A DNA stretch of 64,000 nucleotides, from assembly GCA_030762175.1 (NCBI GenBank), contig CM060833.1, positions 159,933,501-159,997,500 on the forward strand, given 5' to 3'. The notes below the pieces were generated by a model that searched no databases, had not been told where the DNA came from, and saw nothing but the letters and a program-made list of their open reading frames with translations. Made by a program: the position numbers and the translations under genes. This stretch comes from Metallyticus violacea. Its lineage: Eukaryota > Arthropoda > Insecta > Mantodea > Metallyticidae. Below, piece by piece: positions 46,344 through 58,218 of the stretch; the stretch's first letter is position 1; every line of letters starts with the position of its first letter.

Positions 46344-47105
46344 AACGAAGAACAATTGGCACACGATTTTGAGTAACACAAGTACTCGCTGACATAGTCT
46401 CTCACAAACTAACTAAAAGTTGCTACCTGCACCTGCGTTACACGGCCTTAACGCTATATTCCCCAGTATACAGTCGCGCTCCGCCAACTGTATAAAATAA
46501 ACTTTGTTTAAAAGCATAGAGGGTTCTTTTGGTTTGTGTTCGCATTTAAACGAAAGCCACAGTGCACCAAAATAATTCTCGGTATTTGGCCAAACAGTTG
46601 AAGTGATTACATTCATTTCACCTGTAGCAGGCAGGATAGACAAAGTTGTAGTGTGTGTTGGCTTCGCGTTTCGTGTTTAAGTATAAAAGTTTAATTTTAA
46701 TTTTGTGAAATGCTCACGCAGTTCTACTCGGGGTCTTGCACTAAATATCTGTCTGTCGTGGTCATTGTTGTGTAAATAGAAACAGTTTCTTGGCCAGCAG
46801 GAGTGTCCATTGTAGTAGCAGATCAGACCTTGTACTTGGCATCCAGTGTTTGACGTCATCTGTGCTTTGTGGAGCTGTCTCCATTCATCCGAGTTCCCTG
46901 CAATGTGTCTCCCTGTCAGATTCCTGGCTGGGATCTGTTCATTCATCTTTCCACGAAACAGTGACCGCCAGTACCAAATTATTTAAAGGCACGTAAAATT
47001 TGCTAACCAGTTAATTAACACTGACTTCTTCTGGGTGAGATAGCCATGGTAGCAGAATAGCGCTGTCCTCCCTCTCTCTCTCTCTGCATATATACTTGTT
47101 ATTGT
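46344..47105. other. No confirmed gene
   Basis: From 46430 to 46990 the composition is more balanced. An 89-codon minus-strand frame contains NSDEWRQLHKAQM, which is reminiscent of the trailing part of some LINE polyproteins, but one short match is not enough. Confidence 0.3.
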
Positions 47106-47330
47106 CAACCTTACGTAAAATGTACTTTTGCACTGCGGTTTGTGGGTAGTGGTCTTGACGTAAGACCATTCATATACTGCAGTTTTTTTCCGGTAGTCCT
47201 TTCTTGATTTTATTTGTTGTTTTCAACCTTATGTAATGTACTTTTGCGTTGCGGTTTTTGCATAATCAGAATGGCTAGTGGTCTTGACGTAAGACTATTC
47301 ATATACTACAGCTTTTTCCATCTTTATTGA
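47106..47330. repeat. Two-unit direct repeat of about 120-128 bp
   Basis: CAACCTTAcGTAAaATGTACTTTTGC begins at 47106 and recurs at 47224. Both copies continue through GCGGTTT and TAGTGGTCTTGACGTAAGAC to ATTCATATACTxCAG. The second copy has an extra segment (CATAATCAGAATGGC). Diverged tandem duplication; no coding function seen. Confidence 0.8.
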
Positions 47331-47889
47331 TAGATTATATGATTTTATTTTTGTATAGATTCTTTTCTTGGGCTCATTTGCCTTGGTATCTTTTTTCCAC
47401 TTTTTAATTCCAACTACTTTTTATTGATCACCTTAGGATATACATGAATTTCTTTTCAAAACTTCTCAGTCTGAATAAGAATGTTTAAAAATATATTTAA
47501 TTTAAACAAAAATATTTACTTGATATATAAATTTTATAATTTTAGATTTCGCCCTCTCAAGTCCTGTCATCACTAGTTGAAATTTCAAATTACACCGCTA
47601 GGTTGTGTTGCTTACATTTTAAAAAAGAATTCAAATGTTGTCACATATTTTGATTTTTATGGATTATTGTATGATTTGTAAAATCAGATATCTCTAGAAT
47701 GAGAAAATGATTATTTTGAGTAGTATTACAATTGATTATATTACAGTAAAATATCCTGTTTCGGAACTTCTAAATAGTTCACTTATGTTCTTTTCTTTCA
47801 TGCAAAGTATACACCGTTTTAAAACAATCGATTTCCAAAACACAATTATAGCATTAAAACTCAAGATTTTTGGCGTTTTACTCTGTCCA

Positions 47890-47933
<44 letters not shown>

Positions 47934-48027
47934 AAGTTGTAAGAAAACGATAGAAAACAATAGATGAAGTAACAAAAATCACTTTAAAATTTAAGTAGCA
48001 TAAAATGGGTACCATTTGAAATTTAAG
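47331..48027. other. No gene; (AAT)n at 47888-47932
   Basis: AT-rich with a perfect AAT microsatellite of about 15 units. Confidence 0.55.
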
Positions 48028-48328
48028 TCCATCCTGGTGGTATAGTGTTAACCATGCTTGCCTCCTAAACCAAAGATCGCAGGTTCGATCCCGGTCAGGA
48101 CCGATGGATTTTTTCGGGCGTAAAAATAAAAAGTATGGCTTCCTTCGGAAGGGAAGTAAAGCCGTGGGTCCCGTGTCGTACATTTACGGCATGAAAAAGA
48201 ACCTCAAGCCTAAAAAAGAGGTCTCTGAGCAAAATTTGTCGGCCGTTTCACGCCCTAAATAGAATGGGAAACTGATGACCTGAGATGTTAAAGAGGGTTC
48301 GTAAATAAATCAACTCAAAAAAAAATTG
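48028..48328 (+). mobile_element. SINE-A copy with A tail
   Basis: Plus-strand SINE-A. The head start is changed (GTCCATCCTGGTGG), A box TGGTATAGTG, B box GGTTCGATCCC. The body is complete and the tail ends AAATAAATCAACTC plus an A run. No convincing duplication. Confidence 0.9.
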
Positions 48329-51300
48329 AAAAAGATTGCGTTAGTAAGGATGAGGGACTGAAACCAAAACTATAATCAACATTAACTTTAAACTTTCCTC
48401 TCGATTTCTAGATTCGTGTATTTTTTTAAAATTAAATTGATGTCAAAAAGATAGCTATTTAGACTGAGAAGTTTTGAAATGAAAACCCTGTATAGTAAAA
48501 TGTACAGAACGAATAATTCACCAGGTCATTTCCGTGTGGTACCTTTTAATGCTATCTATGGACGAGATAGAGGTTGGCAGCATGTAAGCCTATCTTTCAC
48601 AGAAGTCAATTGATTTGATACAAAAATTCCCTTATAGTATACAAGAAAATTTCGTGAAGTAAAGAACGTTTAGTCAAAAACATGTTTATTGTTATTATCA
48701 TCATCATCTTCTTCAGGAAACTAAATATACAAATTTTGCCTCATACTTTCATTCCTTCTCGCTTTAGTTTACCTCAACCTGATATTTGGCTAAAAAAAAA
48801 TTAGCATTACCATATTTACATCTGGACAAAAAAGCACTGTGTAGCCGTTGTTTAATTTTATTTAAATATCTCTGAGCACTATGAGAGAGGTAAGAAGGAA
48901 GAAATTCAGCGCCATCCCATAAAATTATGCTGTGTACAGATCTTCAATAAACTAGGGCGGAAAGAAATAAATAAAGCGCTGTATGCTCCCATTTTCCCCT
49001 TCTGCCTAACAATACCGCTCCGTGTAAGCATCGATTCAGGAAGGAAGTGGCTTTCGCTTCGTTACTATTTATCATCATTTCTTTGCTTGTGTACACGCAA
49101 ATTCTGGAGAAAGCACTCATGTCGTCCAACAAAATGCACCATGATAGAAAAAAAAATAATAAGATGAGAAAATAATGAGTATATTACGTGAAATGTGTAA
49201 ATATAAGCTAAAATAATGCATGAAATATCGTATATACCATCTTTTTCAATCTTATTGGTAGATTAATCGTCTGTTCAATCAAATATAGCACATTTTGCAG
49301 GTTCTTACGTCTTATTTTGCTTATTACTAGAGCAAGAATATTTCAAAGATATTCTACAATTGATATCGTACTGTGTCTTTAACGTAACATAGTACTATAC
49401 CGAAAGATACCCATAGCCTCTTTCACACGACGATACAAAATGAAAAGTTAAAAATCCGTGCGCCATATAATATCCTTCTTCTGAATGTCGCTGATGTTAG
49501 TCATTTGTTTCTCACTTGTACTTAACATGTGCTTGTGGACACGTAATTTTTATGGATGCTTTTGAAGTTGGTTCCTACATAAAAGAAATGTAAAAATAAG
49601 AACAGAATGAAGTATTGGGTTCATCTCATTAATTGTTTATGAGAAGCAAAGGCAAAATTCCACACACTCTTTGAATAACCTCAAGGCGACCCCAGTAAAT
49701 TCCTTTATTATTTACGGATATCTCACACCTCGTTTGAAAAAATTGTGACAGGTCCTCACACCCACGCATACCCAAGAATGAATGCATTTAGACAATTTAA
49801 ATAGTAATAACTATTAAATATTATATAGTCTGTAGTAACTAAAGGAATATTTCATGTATCACGAAAATGTATTCATGGCTTCCTGGACAATAGAGAAAAG
49901 GCTGCCTTTTGTAATCTTTTGAGCTTTCTTCTACTGATAATGGTTAAAACAGTGGGTCTCACCATTGTGAAGAAATCTAAGTGCATGCAAGTGTCCAAAC
50001 AATAGGTCCTTTCTACCTTAGTTGCTGGTGATACTTCGAAATTCGTTGAAAGGTAGAAGGGAAACAGGTCTCGGCGATGATTTCATTACATCGTAATATC
50101 ATGAACTCCCCAATAAGAAGTCAAAGAGGTAGTAGATTTAAAGTGAACGCGTTTTGAAGCTCAATAGTTCAGCAATAGTAACTAAGTGTTTTAAAGGCTC
50201 AGAAATCCGTAGGCGCTATGCCGTGAACTCTGTGAGCTCTTGTGACCATTGAATTTCGTATATAAGGGGAAACAACTTTGCAAAAGCACTTCTTGATTAC
50301 CAACATCGTTTTACCAAATGGGAGTCATAGAGGAAGTAGACGCTCTGATTACCAACATCGCCTTACCAGAGACAGTAGACAGGAGGCACACAGATGCAAT
50401 TTCAAGCAGTATATGTAGCCCGCGTCAGGTGTCCGATAACAAAGTGCCGTGTGATTAAGCGTCTCAATGCGTTCAATGAAACAAATTTTGTGATTTGAAC
50501 CAACTCCTTCCATCTCCCTCCTTCCGTGACCACGAAAGATGACTTCAGGCCCCTTAACGACCCGGTATGAAGTGGGACCCTCGAGTACATCCAACAACAT
50601 CATCAACATCAACCAAACTTAAACCGCTTCTAACTTCTTAAAAAAAGTTCCTCTTCTCCATTGAGGAAACATTTGTTGGTGATTTGGTTGGTTGCGGGTC
50701 TCGGTGCAGTGGCGACAAAGATTGAAGTTGTACTGCATGGAGCGATCGCCAACACTTCCTCGATGAGAATATTCCGCTTAGGTCTTGTTTAGAAGGGCTC
50801 AACGGGACTGGGGGAGGAAATTCTGAGGCCTAAATGACATTTGACATGACTCAAAATGATGTAGTTTATTGAATGAAAGCTTTTTAATGTCTCTTAGTGA
50901 TCTCTCGTCACATAAGCTGGACGATGTGAAATCAATAGTCGCGTGTATTGCCCTGACGCGCACTAAGATTCTGTTAAACAGATCGCTCTGAATTAAATTA
51001 TGAACGCACAGTTGTTGATAAACTTTTACCAGTTGCTTTAATTGAAATCGTCGCGAAAATATAAGCGAATGCTGCTAACCTTGAAACTTTTCTTCTGTGC
51101 TTAGTTTGTAAGCTACGTCTAACTTGACTTGCGCTGTGACGCGGCGTGAACAGCTCGAAATACGACTAGAGAAATGCGAAATTTAAACTTGTAGCGGGAA
51201 TATCCCCGCCTGACTTACGTCGACCTGCCCGAACCTGACTATTAAAATGCGTGATTTTAATGGAGCGACTGCTTCCTTATACAGTAAACACTAACCAGGA

Positions 51301-51975
51301 GTCTTCTAAAACCCATGTGAGATTTCGCGCTCTTTTCTTAGCAATATTTCACATTGGCTGGCTCTACAGTATTTTGCTTGCATTTTATTTGCTAAATTCA
51401 TAGATGTGTCAGACTAGCCTAGCCATAGACTGCCTTTAAATTTAAAGGAAACCACGACCGGTAGGTTCAATATGCTTTAACAGTGTCCAGTACAGTTCTC
51501 ATGTTATGTTGGCTTGTTTACCACACGTGAGAAAAAAATGTCCTCTCTTTAAACTTCTGCCTAGCCGGATGGAGGGCAGTAAAACATTTTGTGATGGTTT
51601 ATGACCGTGCTCCCCAGCCGCCTAAACGAGAGAAGAAAATTCCTGCGTACAATTTTTACATACATTTACACATTACAGGTAAACTAAAATAATATTTACA
51701 TGTTTAGTGGCTTTGATAATACCTAATTATATCTCTATAAAAATGATATACGTGACAGTGCTCCAACAATAAAAGTGCAGCCAAATAACTGTAAATAAAC
51801 ACTTGTAACATAATTACATACCATGCATATTAATTAGGTTTAATCAAGGTAGGATAAAGGAACGGTTTCACCATAAATGGCGATCATCTCCAATCATTTT
51901 CATTTTTCAATTTGTTTGCATAATCAAGAAACACACTTGTCCCACAATAGAGGAACTTTCTGAACTATAGCAATA

Positions 51976-51976
<1 letters not shown>
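48329..51976. other. No gene seen in 3.6 kb
   Basis: The longest stretch without a recognised repeat. Mostly AT-rich; short balanced patches at 50380-50820 and 51080-51260. An 87-codon minus-strand frame at 50349-50612 shows no motif. No splice-bounded frame with biased composition was found. Confidence 0.45.

Positions 51977-52010
<34 letters not shown>
51977..52010. repeat. (ATT)n microsatellite
   Basis: About 11 perfect units. Confidence 0.9.
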
Positions 52011-52011
<1 letters not shown>

Positions 52012-52060
52012 AACACTATAAATCCACTGTATCACATACAGAAAGCAACACAACTCAGCT

Positions 52061-52343
52061 TTGTTGATTTACGGACGCTCTTTAACATCTAAGCTTGTCA
52101 GGGTCCCATTCAATTCAGGACATGAAACGGCCGATAAATTTTGCAGGCCTCTTTCTTTTAGCATGAGGTTCTTTTTCGTGCCGCAAATATGCGACATGGA
52201 ATCCATGGCTTTAGTTCCCCTCTGAAGGAAGCCATACTTAGAATTTTTACGCCCGAAAAATTTCATCGATCCTGGCCGGGTTTGAACCCGCGGTCTTGGG
52301 TTTAGAAGGCAAGTATGGTTATCACTACACCACCAGAGCGACA
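52061..52343 (-). mobile_element. SINE-A copy
   Basis: Full-length, diverged minus-strand SINE-A. B-box equivalent GGGTTTGAACCCG. Probable degenerate duplication CACAACTCAGC (52050-52060) and CATAACTAAGC (52344-52354), 9 of 11 identical. A small deletion lies in the TTGCTCAGAGGCC block. Confidence 0.9.
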
Positions 52344-52354
52344 CATAACTAAGC

Positions 52355-52772
52355 GATAATATATATTTTTGTAAATGGTGCAATTTATTTCAATGCTTCA
52401 TCAAAGTGTTCGTCGCCAATGGCTGAGGTTTCTCGCTATACAGAATTCTGTATACCTACCGCGAATGTGTGCAAACTCTGAGTCCATCATGCCACATATC
52501 GCGATACATGTCTTGTTGTGTGAAAGAGCCTATAATTTAAAAATCAATACCATGTTCTGGTGGAAGTAGAGCGAAATAACAAGTGTGAGCTACAAGTGTT
52601 AAATACTGCAGCACTTACTCGCTACAAATTTGCTTTAATTACGCAATTGATACTAGTAACTACTACAGTACTTGAAGTCGGGATCGTTCTGTTATGTTGC
52701 GAGTTGGTAACTAAGTGAAGATTTTATACTTTTCTTGGATTTTATTTAACAGTTTATACAAATAGAATCAAG

Positions 52773-52811
<39 letters not shown>

Positions 52812-53143
52812 ATTTGTGTACTGCACATAGTACCTATATAATATAATTCAGAATATCACAACATTGAATCAATGTTGCTTCGGGTGCTTTAACAATTTCA
52901 ATAGCTTTCTTTAAACTATAACCTATGCTACGAATATTAAATCAAAAAACTATCATGGTTCTTACTTACGTGAAAGGTATTAACAACGAACAAGTTAAAG
53001 CAGCAAGACATTAGCAAAAAGAATATGAATCAAGTAAACAAACTACACAGATAAATGGCTATTTCAGCTCTTAAAACCACCCTCACCCTGGTAGATTAGT
53101 AATGTCTTAGAATAATAAACGAACTCTCGAACAAAGCCTTAGG
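52355..53143. other. No gene; (TA)n at 52772-52808
   Basis: AT-rich with a TA microsatellite. Nothing else recognised. Confidence 0.5.
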
Positions 53144-53436
53144 GTCGGTCCTGGTGGTGTATTGGTGACCATACTTGGCTCCTAAATGCAAGATCGCGGG
53201 TTGATCCCGGCCAGGACCGGTGGATTTTTTCGGGCGTAAAAATCCTAAGTATGGCTTCCTTCGGAAGGGAAGTAAAGCCGTGGGTCCCGTTTCGTACATT
53301 TACGGCACGAAAAAGAACCTCAAGCCTGAAAGAAGAGGCCTCTGAGCAAAATTTGTCGGCCTTTTAATACATTGATTTGAATGGCCTGAGATGTTTAAGA
53401 CCGCCCGTGAATTTAAAAAAAAAAAAAAAAAAAAAA
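53144..53436 (+). mobile_element. SINE-A copy with 22-A tail
   Basis: Plus-strand SINE-A, complete except for a one-base loss in the B box (GCGGGTTGATCCCGG) and a short deletion in the CACGCCCTGAATTG block. It ends in a pure A run directly before the foldback copy at 53448, so it inserted at or near that element's border. Confidence 0.9.
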
Positions 53437-53447
53437 GCATCGTGATC

Positions 53448-54190
53448 TGGGAGCTCCTGCCGCACCTTACCTCCAAGTAAATGGTGCGGTGTTATGCAGT
53501 CCCGAGCTACAGCGGAGAGAGCCGAAAATTGACGTGGACGCTTGTAACAGCAAATTTATTCTTCTTATTATTATTATTTGTTAAACATAATATAACCTAC
53601 GCGTTGTCCTCCGTAACTTTTAAATATAAATTGATAGGTGACTGTGTGCTAAAGTAGGCGGGTAAAATATCAAACAGTGGCAAATCTGCTCTTATTGCAA
53701 TTCGCAATTAATTCGTACACACACTAACCTTAACGCTAACCTCGGGTAAATCGTAGAAACCGGTACACCCATTGTTTTGCTGCGACTCGCTACGGCCTGA
53801 TGGCCTATGTTCGCCTCCTTTTCGTAAATATAAATTGACAGGGGTGCATAAAGCCCTGTAAAGGTGAGGAAATGTCCTTTGATTCCAGTAGGAAAAAAGT
53901 CTTAAACGTCAATTTATGTACCATTGTGTGCATGGTACTATGTTAGCGAGTAAATCAATGTAATGATAGCAAATCTCCTTTAACTCCGGCAGAAAAAAAA
54001 ATCTGAACTTGAGGATTCCAAATCACTGCCTTTACAAGTACTCTAATCGTCTGAGCTATCATACCGCTGCGCCTGAAAGTTTTACTATCCAGTTACATCT
54101 GTGGAAGTCACCACCTTCGGCTCTCTCTGGTGTCTCTGGGACGTAACCGCACCTCCAGCCAGTATTTTCTTGCTGCAACATTAAACCTCC
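53448..54190. mobile_element. Foldback element, copy 2
   Basis: The left arm (GGTGCGGTGTTATGCAGTCC, GAGAGAGCCGAA at about 53487-53528) faces a right arm whose complement reads GGTGCGGTTACGTCCCAGAG, GAGAGAGCCGAAGG (about 54110-54155). The left interior is similar to copy 1 in reverse (GTTGTCCTCCGTAACTTTT, GGCAAATCxGxTCTTATTG). The right interior holds repeated TTAAAGGAGATTTGC-like blocks and a tRNA-like segment. No coding sequence. Confidence 0.6.
54001..54070 (-). other. tRNA-like segment inside foldback copy 2
   Basis: On the minus strand ATGATAGCTCAGACGATTAG resembles a tRNA D-arm and A box. About 40 bases on, AAGTTCAGATT is a degraded B box (consensus GGTTCGAATCC). No acceptor pairing is visible, so this is not a working tRNA. 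It may mark a third tRNA-derived SINE lineage. Confidence 0.4.
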
Positions 54191-55217
54191 TGGTCAGCTT
54201 AGAAAGACAGAGGGTAAGAGAGGGCAATATCCCGCTTGGGTGACGAAGAGTAGCCAATCAGAATGAATTTCGAGTAACATCATAACATTATATGCTATTA
54301 ACTTGACAAGACAAGAAAAGTATCGATCAGCGAGATAAACGTGCACAGTATATATATCTTCGAACTCTTGAATACGTGCACCTGAAATGCACTTGCATAG
54401 TTTTTCCACTACTCTTTAAACCTGCCACCATTTGATAGGGAATGTAAAGGTAGGAAATCTCTTATTCCCTCTCCCAAATGAAAACTTCTGACTGTCTGGT
54501 AGCATTTCCCTCCATCAAAAATGAGAGTCATACTAAGTAGGTACGATATATTGCCCCTAGAGCTAGTTGAATAGCCCAGTTCTTATCGTTATGCACGACA
54601 ACCCCCAATGACATACCTGCAGCGGGAGCGTCTAAGACATACGTTGTGAATATCGCACTCACTCGCACCTATTATTATCTTCCACAGCTTTCATCATCCG
54701 CAACGCATTGTCGCATCATTGTTGACAATATCGCATTCCCCAAGCAATAAATACGTCCAGTTGAGCAAATACTTGTAAGGCAATCAGCACATGTACGCTT
54801 TTAGAAGATACCTATTTTCACTCACATATATAAATAAGAATGCTATTTTATGTAAAATCACCAACGAATCTGGATATATACTTCGAAACTTCTAGTGCAA
54901 ATAAAGGCATTGTCGATTCCAGCCATTTTCACAGCCCAAAGGAATTTTGTTTTTTGCAATAAGAACTTTTAACAAAACACCGTTTTACAGACACCTTTGA
55001 ATTCATCAATACACCATATTTGAACGGTGTGCTTTAGCATCCAAAGACAAGTGATTGTTGACAATAAGAAGCCTTTATGACACATGGCTCAGTGCAGCTA
55101 CATTTCTAAATAAGGAATGCATTCACAGAAGGGATACATGAGTGTTGCGTAAGTGCGGGAAGCGTAATAAATTTGTTCGGGAGAATCCGCTGCCGCGACA
55201 ACGAAGTTTCTTCACAG
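54191..55217. other. No gene; presumed intron or upstream DNA
   Basis: AT-rich, becoming balanced near 55140. The last bases GTTTCTTCACAG form a splice-acceptor-like end for the exon that follows. Confidence 0.5.
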
Positions 55218-55725
55218 GTGGCGCTGGAGTAATGTGGCTGGCGACATAGGTGGGTCACAGAGCATCGGTGCATCCGCGAAGCAGAAGAAGAAGAAGAAGC
55301 AGAAGTGGAAGAAGGCGGGCGATGTGACAGCTTTAATGTCCTTGAAGCGCCATCTGGACTCCACCTCGAGTAGTCGTCGCGCGAGTATAGTTGGCAAACC
55401 GCCTTCCACCGCCACGGCCCCTCACTCGCAGCTGACGGGGGCGGGCGGAAGGGGTCGTCGCGACTCCAGCCCGCCCCCAGTGGGCGGCGGCGGAGACGCC
55501 ACGCCGCGCTTTATCGACGACAAAGACATCCGCGTGCTCAACAACCTGCTGGACGACCTGAAGAAGTTGGAAAGTTACCAAGATCAGGAGGCCGCGGAAG
55601 AAAGATGTCCCGCCGTAGAGTTATCTGTGACCAGGAGTCGTCGCGAATCTGGTGACGACATAGCGGAGACAGCGGGAGACGGCGATGTGCTTCTCGATAA
55701 ACAGCGTCATGGTCGCGCCGAACAG
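55218..55725 (+). CDS. Internal exon of an unidentified host gene
   Basis: 508 bp bounded by an acceptor (TTTCTTCACAG) and a donor (GAACAG/GTAACC). One base then 169 full codons stay open, so entry phase is 1 and exit phase 0. The exon is markedly GC-rich against AT-rich flanks, unlike any repeat here. The product has a basic Lys-rich stretch (KQKKKKKQKWKK, residues about 22-33), a Ser/Arg segment with RRASIVGKPP, Gly- and Pro-rich linkers, and an ordered-looking charged helix FIDDKDIRVLNNLLDDLKKL (about 99-118). It is mostly disordered, probably a regulatory or scaffold protein, but I do not recognise the family. No ATG begins the frame, so it is not a first coding exon as drawn; other exons must lie outside the window or be too short to see. 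The opposite-strand frames are shadows. Confidence 0.7.
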
Positions 55726-56756
55726 GTAACCCTATTTCACTACTCATGTGGTCTATTAATGTCCAATGTTAACACTCTTTCATGTGCTTATGCTATTGGA
55801 ATGCTTGTTTATTTTTTATAAAGGTTGATGCCTTTATGTCTGTTCCCTTTTATACCGCCTGATTCTTTACTATCTTACTTCCTTCAAGTTTTCTCTGTTC
55901 TTCTGAACTTCCCTTTCGTTTTCATTTTTTTGGATAACATTATTTGTTTTCTTCTTTCTGTTTTTAGAAAATTCTGTTTTATCTCCATATTAATTAACAT
56001 TTTTCTCCTAAACATTTCATTTCTTTTATGTTTTTTAAAGTTTCGTTTATTCTCCCTTCACTAGCGAAGCGTGGCTTTGTGTATAAGGTAGGCTGAGACA
56101 TAGGATGTCAAAATAAATACAAAATGTAATTTATGCAATGTTATCTTAAATGTATCCAATTTCAAAACTATGATATTGTAAATAACAATAAATTAAATTA
56201 CACGAAATGTTGACAAAAATGAAATATTTAATGACTCACTCTTAAATGTATTTCACCCCAATATTCCGGTCACTTTTCGTGCTATACAATGCTTGTGGTT
56301 TAGGCTGTCTGTGAGGAAAGAGCACATCTCGCTCATCTGTTCATGACGTTTCTTCTGGGTCGCATCATGTAATTTGAAGTTAAATTTGTATAATAATGGA
56401 CACTTGTTCTGACTGCTTCTGCAAATTATCATCCAAAATAAAATTTTTCCTATCTTAAAAAAAGACACCATTCTCGTCTGCTATACTCTGATTTTCTTAG
56501 GACAGAGTTTCTCAACGTACGTACCATTGCATTCACGAAGGATATTTGATGTACCAATAAGCAAATTTCAAGAGGGAAATAAATTATTTTGTGGTACAAG
56601 AATCAAAATAATCATTTTTCTACATTTATAAAAACATTAGTGATTTATTTAGTTATTTCTTGTGTGTAGTATTTAGAATTAGGCATTCATGAAGAAAAAA
56701 CTGTTCAATTTATTCTGATTCAATGGATTGTTCTGTGAAATGTCTTAAAACTAATT
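55726..56756. other. No gene; presumed intron
   Basis: Very T-rich just after the exon, then AT-rich. A hydrophobic 79-codon frame (55825-56064) reflects T-rich composition. Confidence 0.5.
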
Positions 56757-56765
56757 TTGTTAAGG

Positions 56766-57051
56766 TTAATTATTATCATTATTTGTTTTATTTTGGACGC
56801 TCTTTAACATCTCAGATCATCAGCGTCCCATTCAATTCAGAGCGTGAAACTGCCGGCAAATTTTACTCAGAGGCCTCTTCTTTCAGGCTTGAGGTTCTTT
56901 TACGTGCCGTAAATGTACGACACTGGACTCATTGCTTTATTTCCCTTCCTAAGGAAGCCATACTTAGGATTTTTACGCTCGAAAAAAATTCATCCGTCGG
57001 ATCTTGGGTTTAAGAGGCAAGTATGGTTACCACTACACCACTAGGACGGAC
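56766..57051 (-). mobile_element. SINE-A copy, head internally deleted
   Basis: Minus-strand SINE-A with perfect 9-bp duplications TTGTTAAGG at 56757-56765 and 57052-57060. The body is clear. The B-box region is lost (plus strand goes from AATTCATCCGTC directly to GGATCTTGGGTTTAAGAGG), but the 5' end ACCACTAGGACGGAC is present. Confidence 0.93.
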
Positions 57052-57060
57052 TTGTTAAGG

Positions 57061-57359
57061 GCAAAATATAGTGAATGAATACACAAACACTTCGACAACA
57101 TATATTCCTGATATTGGTGCTCCAGCGTATATACTTATAGTCAATAACAGCTATTAACGTTACAATTTTAACTAATTTCTGCCTCACACTTTTGTTTCAG
57201 CGCGAAGGTTGTGCTTGTTTGCCTAAACACAGTCCTTTAATGTAAAACCAATTTTAATTTATCTTATCTGGTACAATTTTTACATATCATCCGACAGTAG
57301 CTCACGCACTATCAATGGTACGCGTGCCACAGATTGAGAACCGCTGTCTTAGGGGATAG
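57061..57359. other. No gene seen
   Basis: AT-rich; nothing recognised. Confidence 0.5.
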
Positions 57360-57745
57360 AGTTCTTTGTTTCCATTGCTTACTTTGCGTTTTGATTTCAG
57401 AATCATGGTGAACATGATTCATCCATAGTCACAAAGTGCTTGTCTGATCGAAAATGTTCTAAATGTTATTTACAAGCGTTGACTTTAAATCGTCTCGGTT
57501 TTAACGTCAACATAAAAGGTACCGTCATCTAATTTTTTCAGCTCTAACGCTTTCATTAACTGTTTTCTGCATTGGATGTGAGACACCCGTTTTCCCTGCT
57601 ATATTTCTGATAGTCACGCGTCGATATTGTAGCACTAAATTATGAACTTTGTTTACTTTTTCTTCTGTTGTGGCAATTTTCCAAGATTCCCACCTTGCCC
57701 GTCTTCACAGGATGTTCTACCGCAACTCACACACTCTCTTATTAC
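57360..57745 (-). pseudogene. mariner transposase relic (family 3)
   Basis: Minus-strand frames in order: CGRTSCEDGQ, WKIATTEEKVNKVHNLVLQY, RRVTIRNIAGKTGVSHPMQK (second helix-turn-helix), a gap with stops, then MDES-like and HDSEIKTQSKQW, the block following the first catalytic Asp. The order is that of a mariner transposase N-terminal half; catalytic blocks two and three are missing. The plus-strand frame at 57649-57927 is a shadow. Confidence 0.75.
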
Positions 57746-58002
57746 TATACGAGCACAAGACGCTGTACATTCCCCCCAAATTGCAAGTACCATTTGATAA
57801 ATTTCAGAAGAAGACATCCTTTCATTTGCAGGTTTTAAGCTCGACTGGTTCCACTGCCTTAGTAAGTGAGCACATTTTATTGTTCAAATACGGGCTAAGA
57901 ACTACTGAAACAACATATGAACTTTAAACTGCCACACTGCTTTAAAACCTATATCTTAGTTATTTTATAGACCAACTATAAATGGATCAGGGGGAGTTTT
58001 GA
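57746..58002. other. No gene seen
   Basis: AT-rich short gap. Confidence 0.5.
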
Positions 58003-58218
58003 TTTATTTACGGACGATCTTTAACATTTCAGGTTATGAGAGTCACGTTCAATTCAAGGCGTGAAAATGTCCTTGTTGCTTACAGGTCTCTCTTTCAGGC
58101 TTGAAGTCCTCTCACATGCCGTAAATCTACGACACAAAACCCATGACTTTACTTCCTTTTCGACCTACGGTATTGGGTTTACGAGGCAACTATGGTCATC
58201 ACTAGACAACCCAAACGA
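58003..58218 (-). mobile_element. SINE-A copy, degenerate
   Basis: Minus-strand SINE-A with many changes and deletions: the whole CGGGCGTAAAAATCCTAAG block and B box are missing (CTTCCTTTTCGACCTACGG). Old copy. Confidence 0.82.

Noticed and set aside
55333..55747. Minus-strand frames of 69-82 codons in the GC-rich exon
   Set aside because: The plus-strand frame is longer and bounded by splice sites; high GC lowers stop frequency on the other strand.
57649..57927. A 92-codon plus-strand frame
   Set aside because: Overlaps the antisense of the family-3 mariner relic and shows no independent support.
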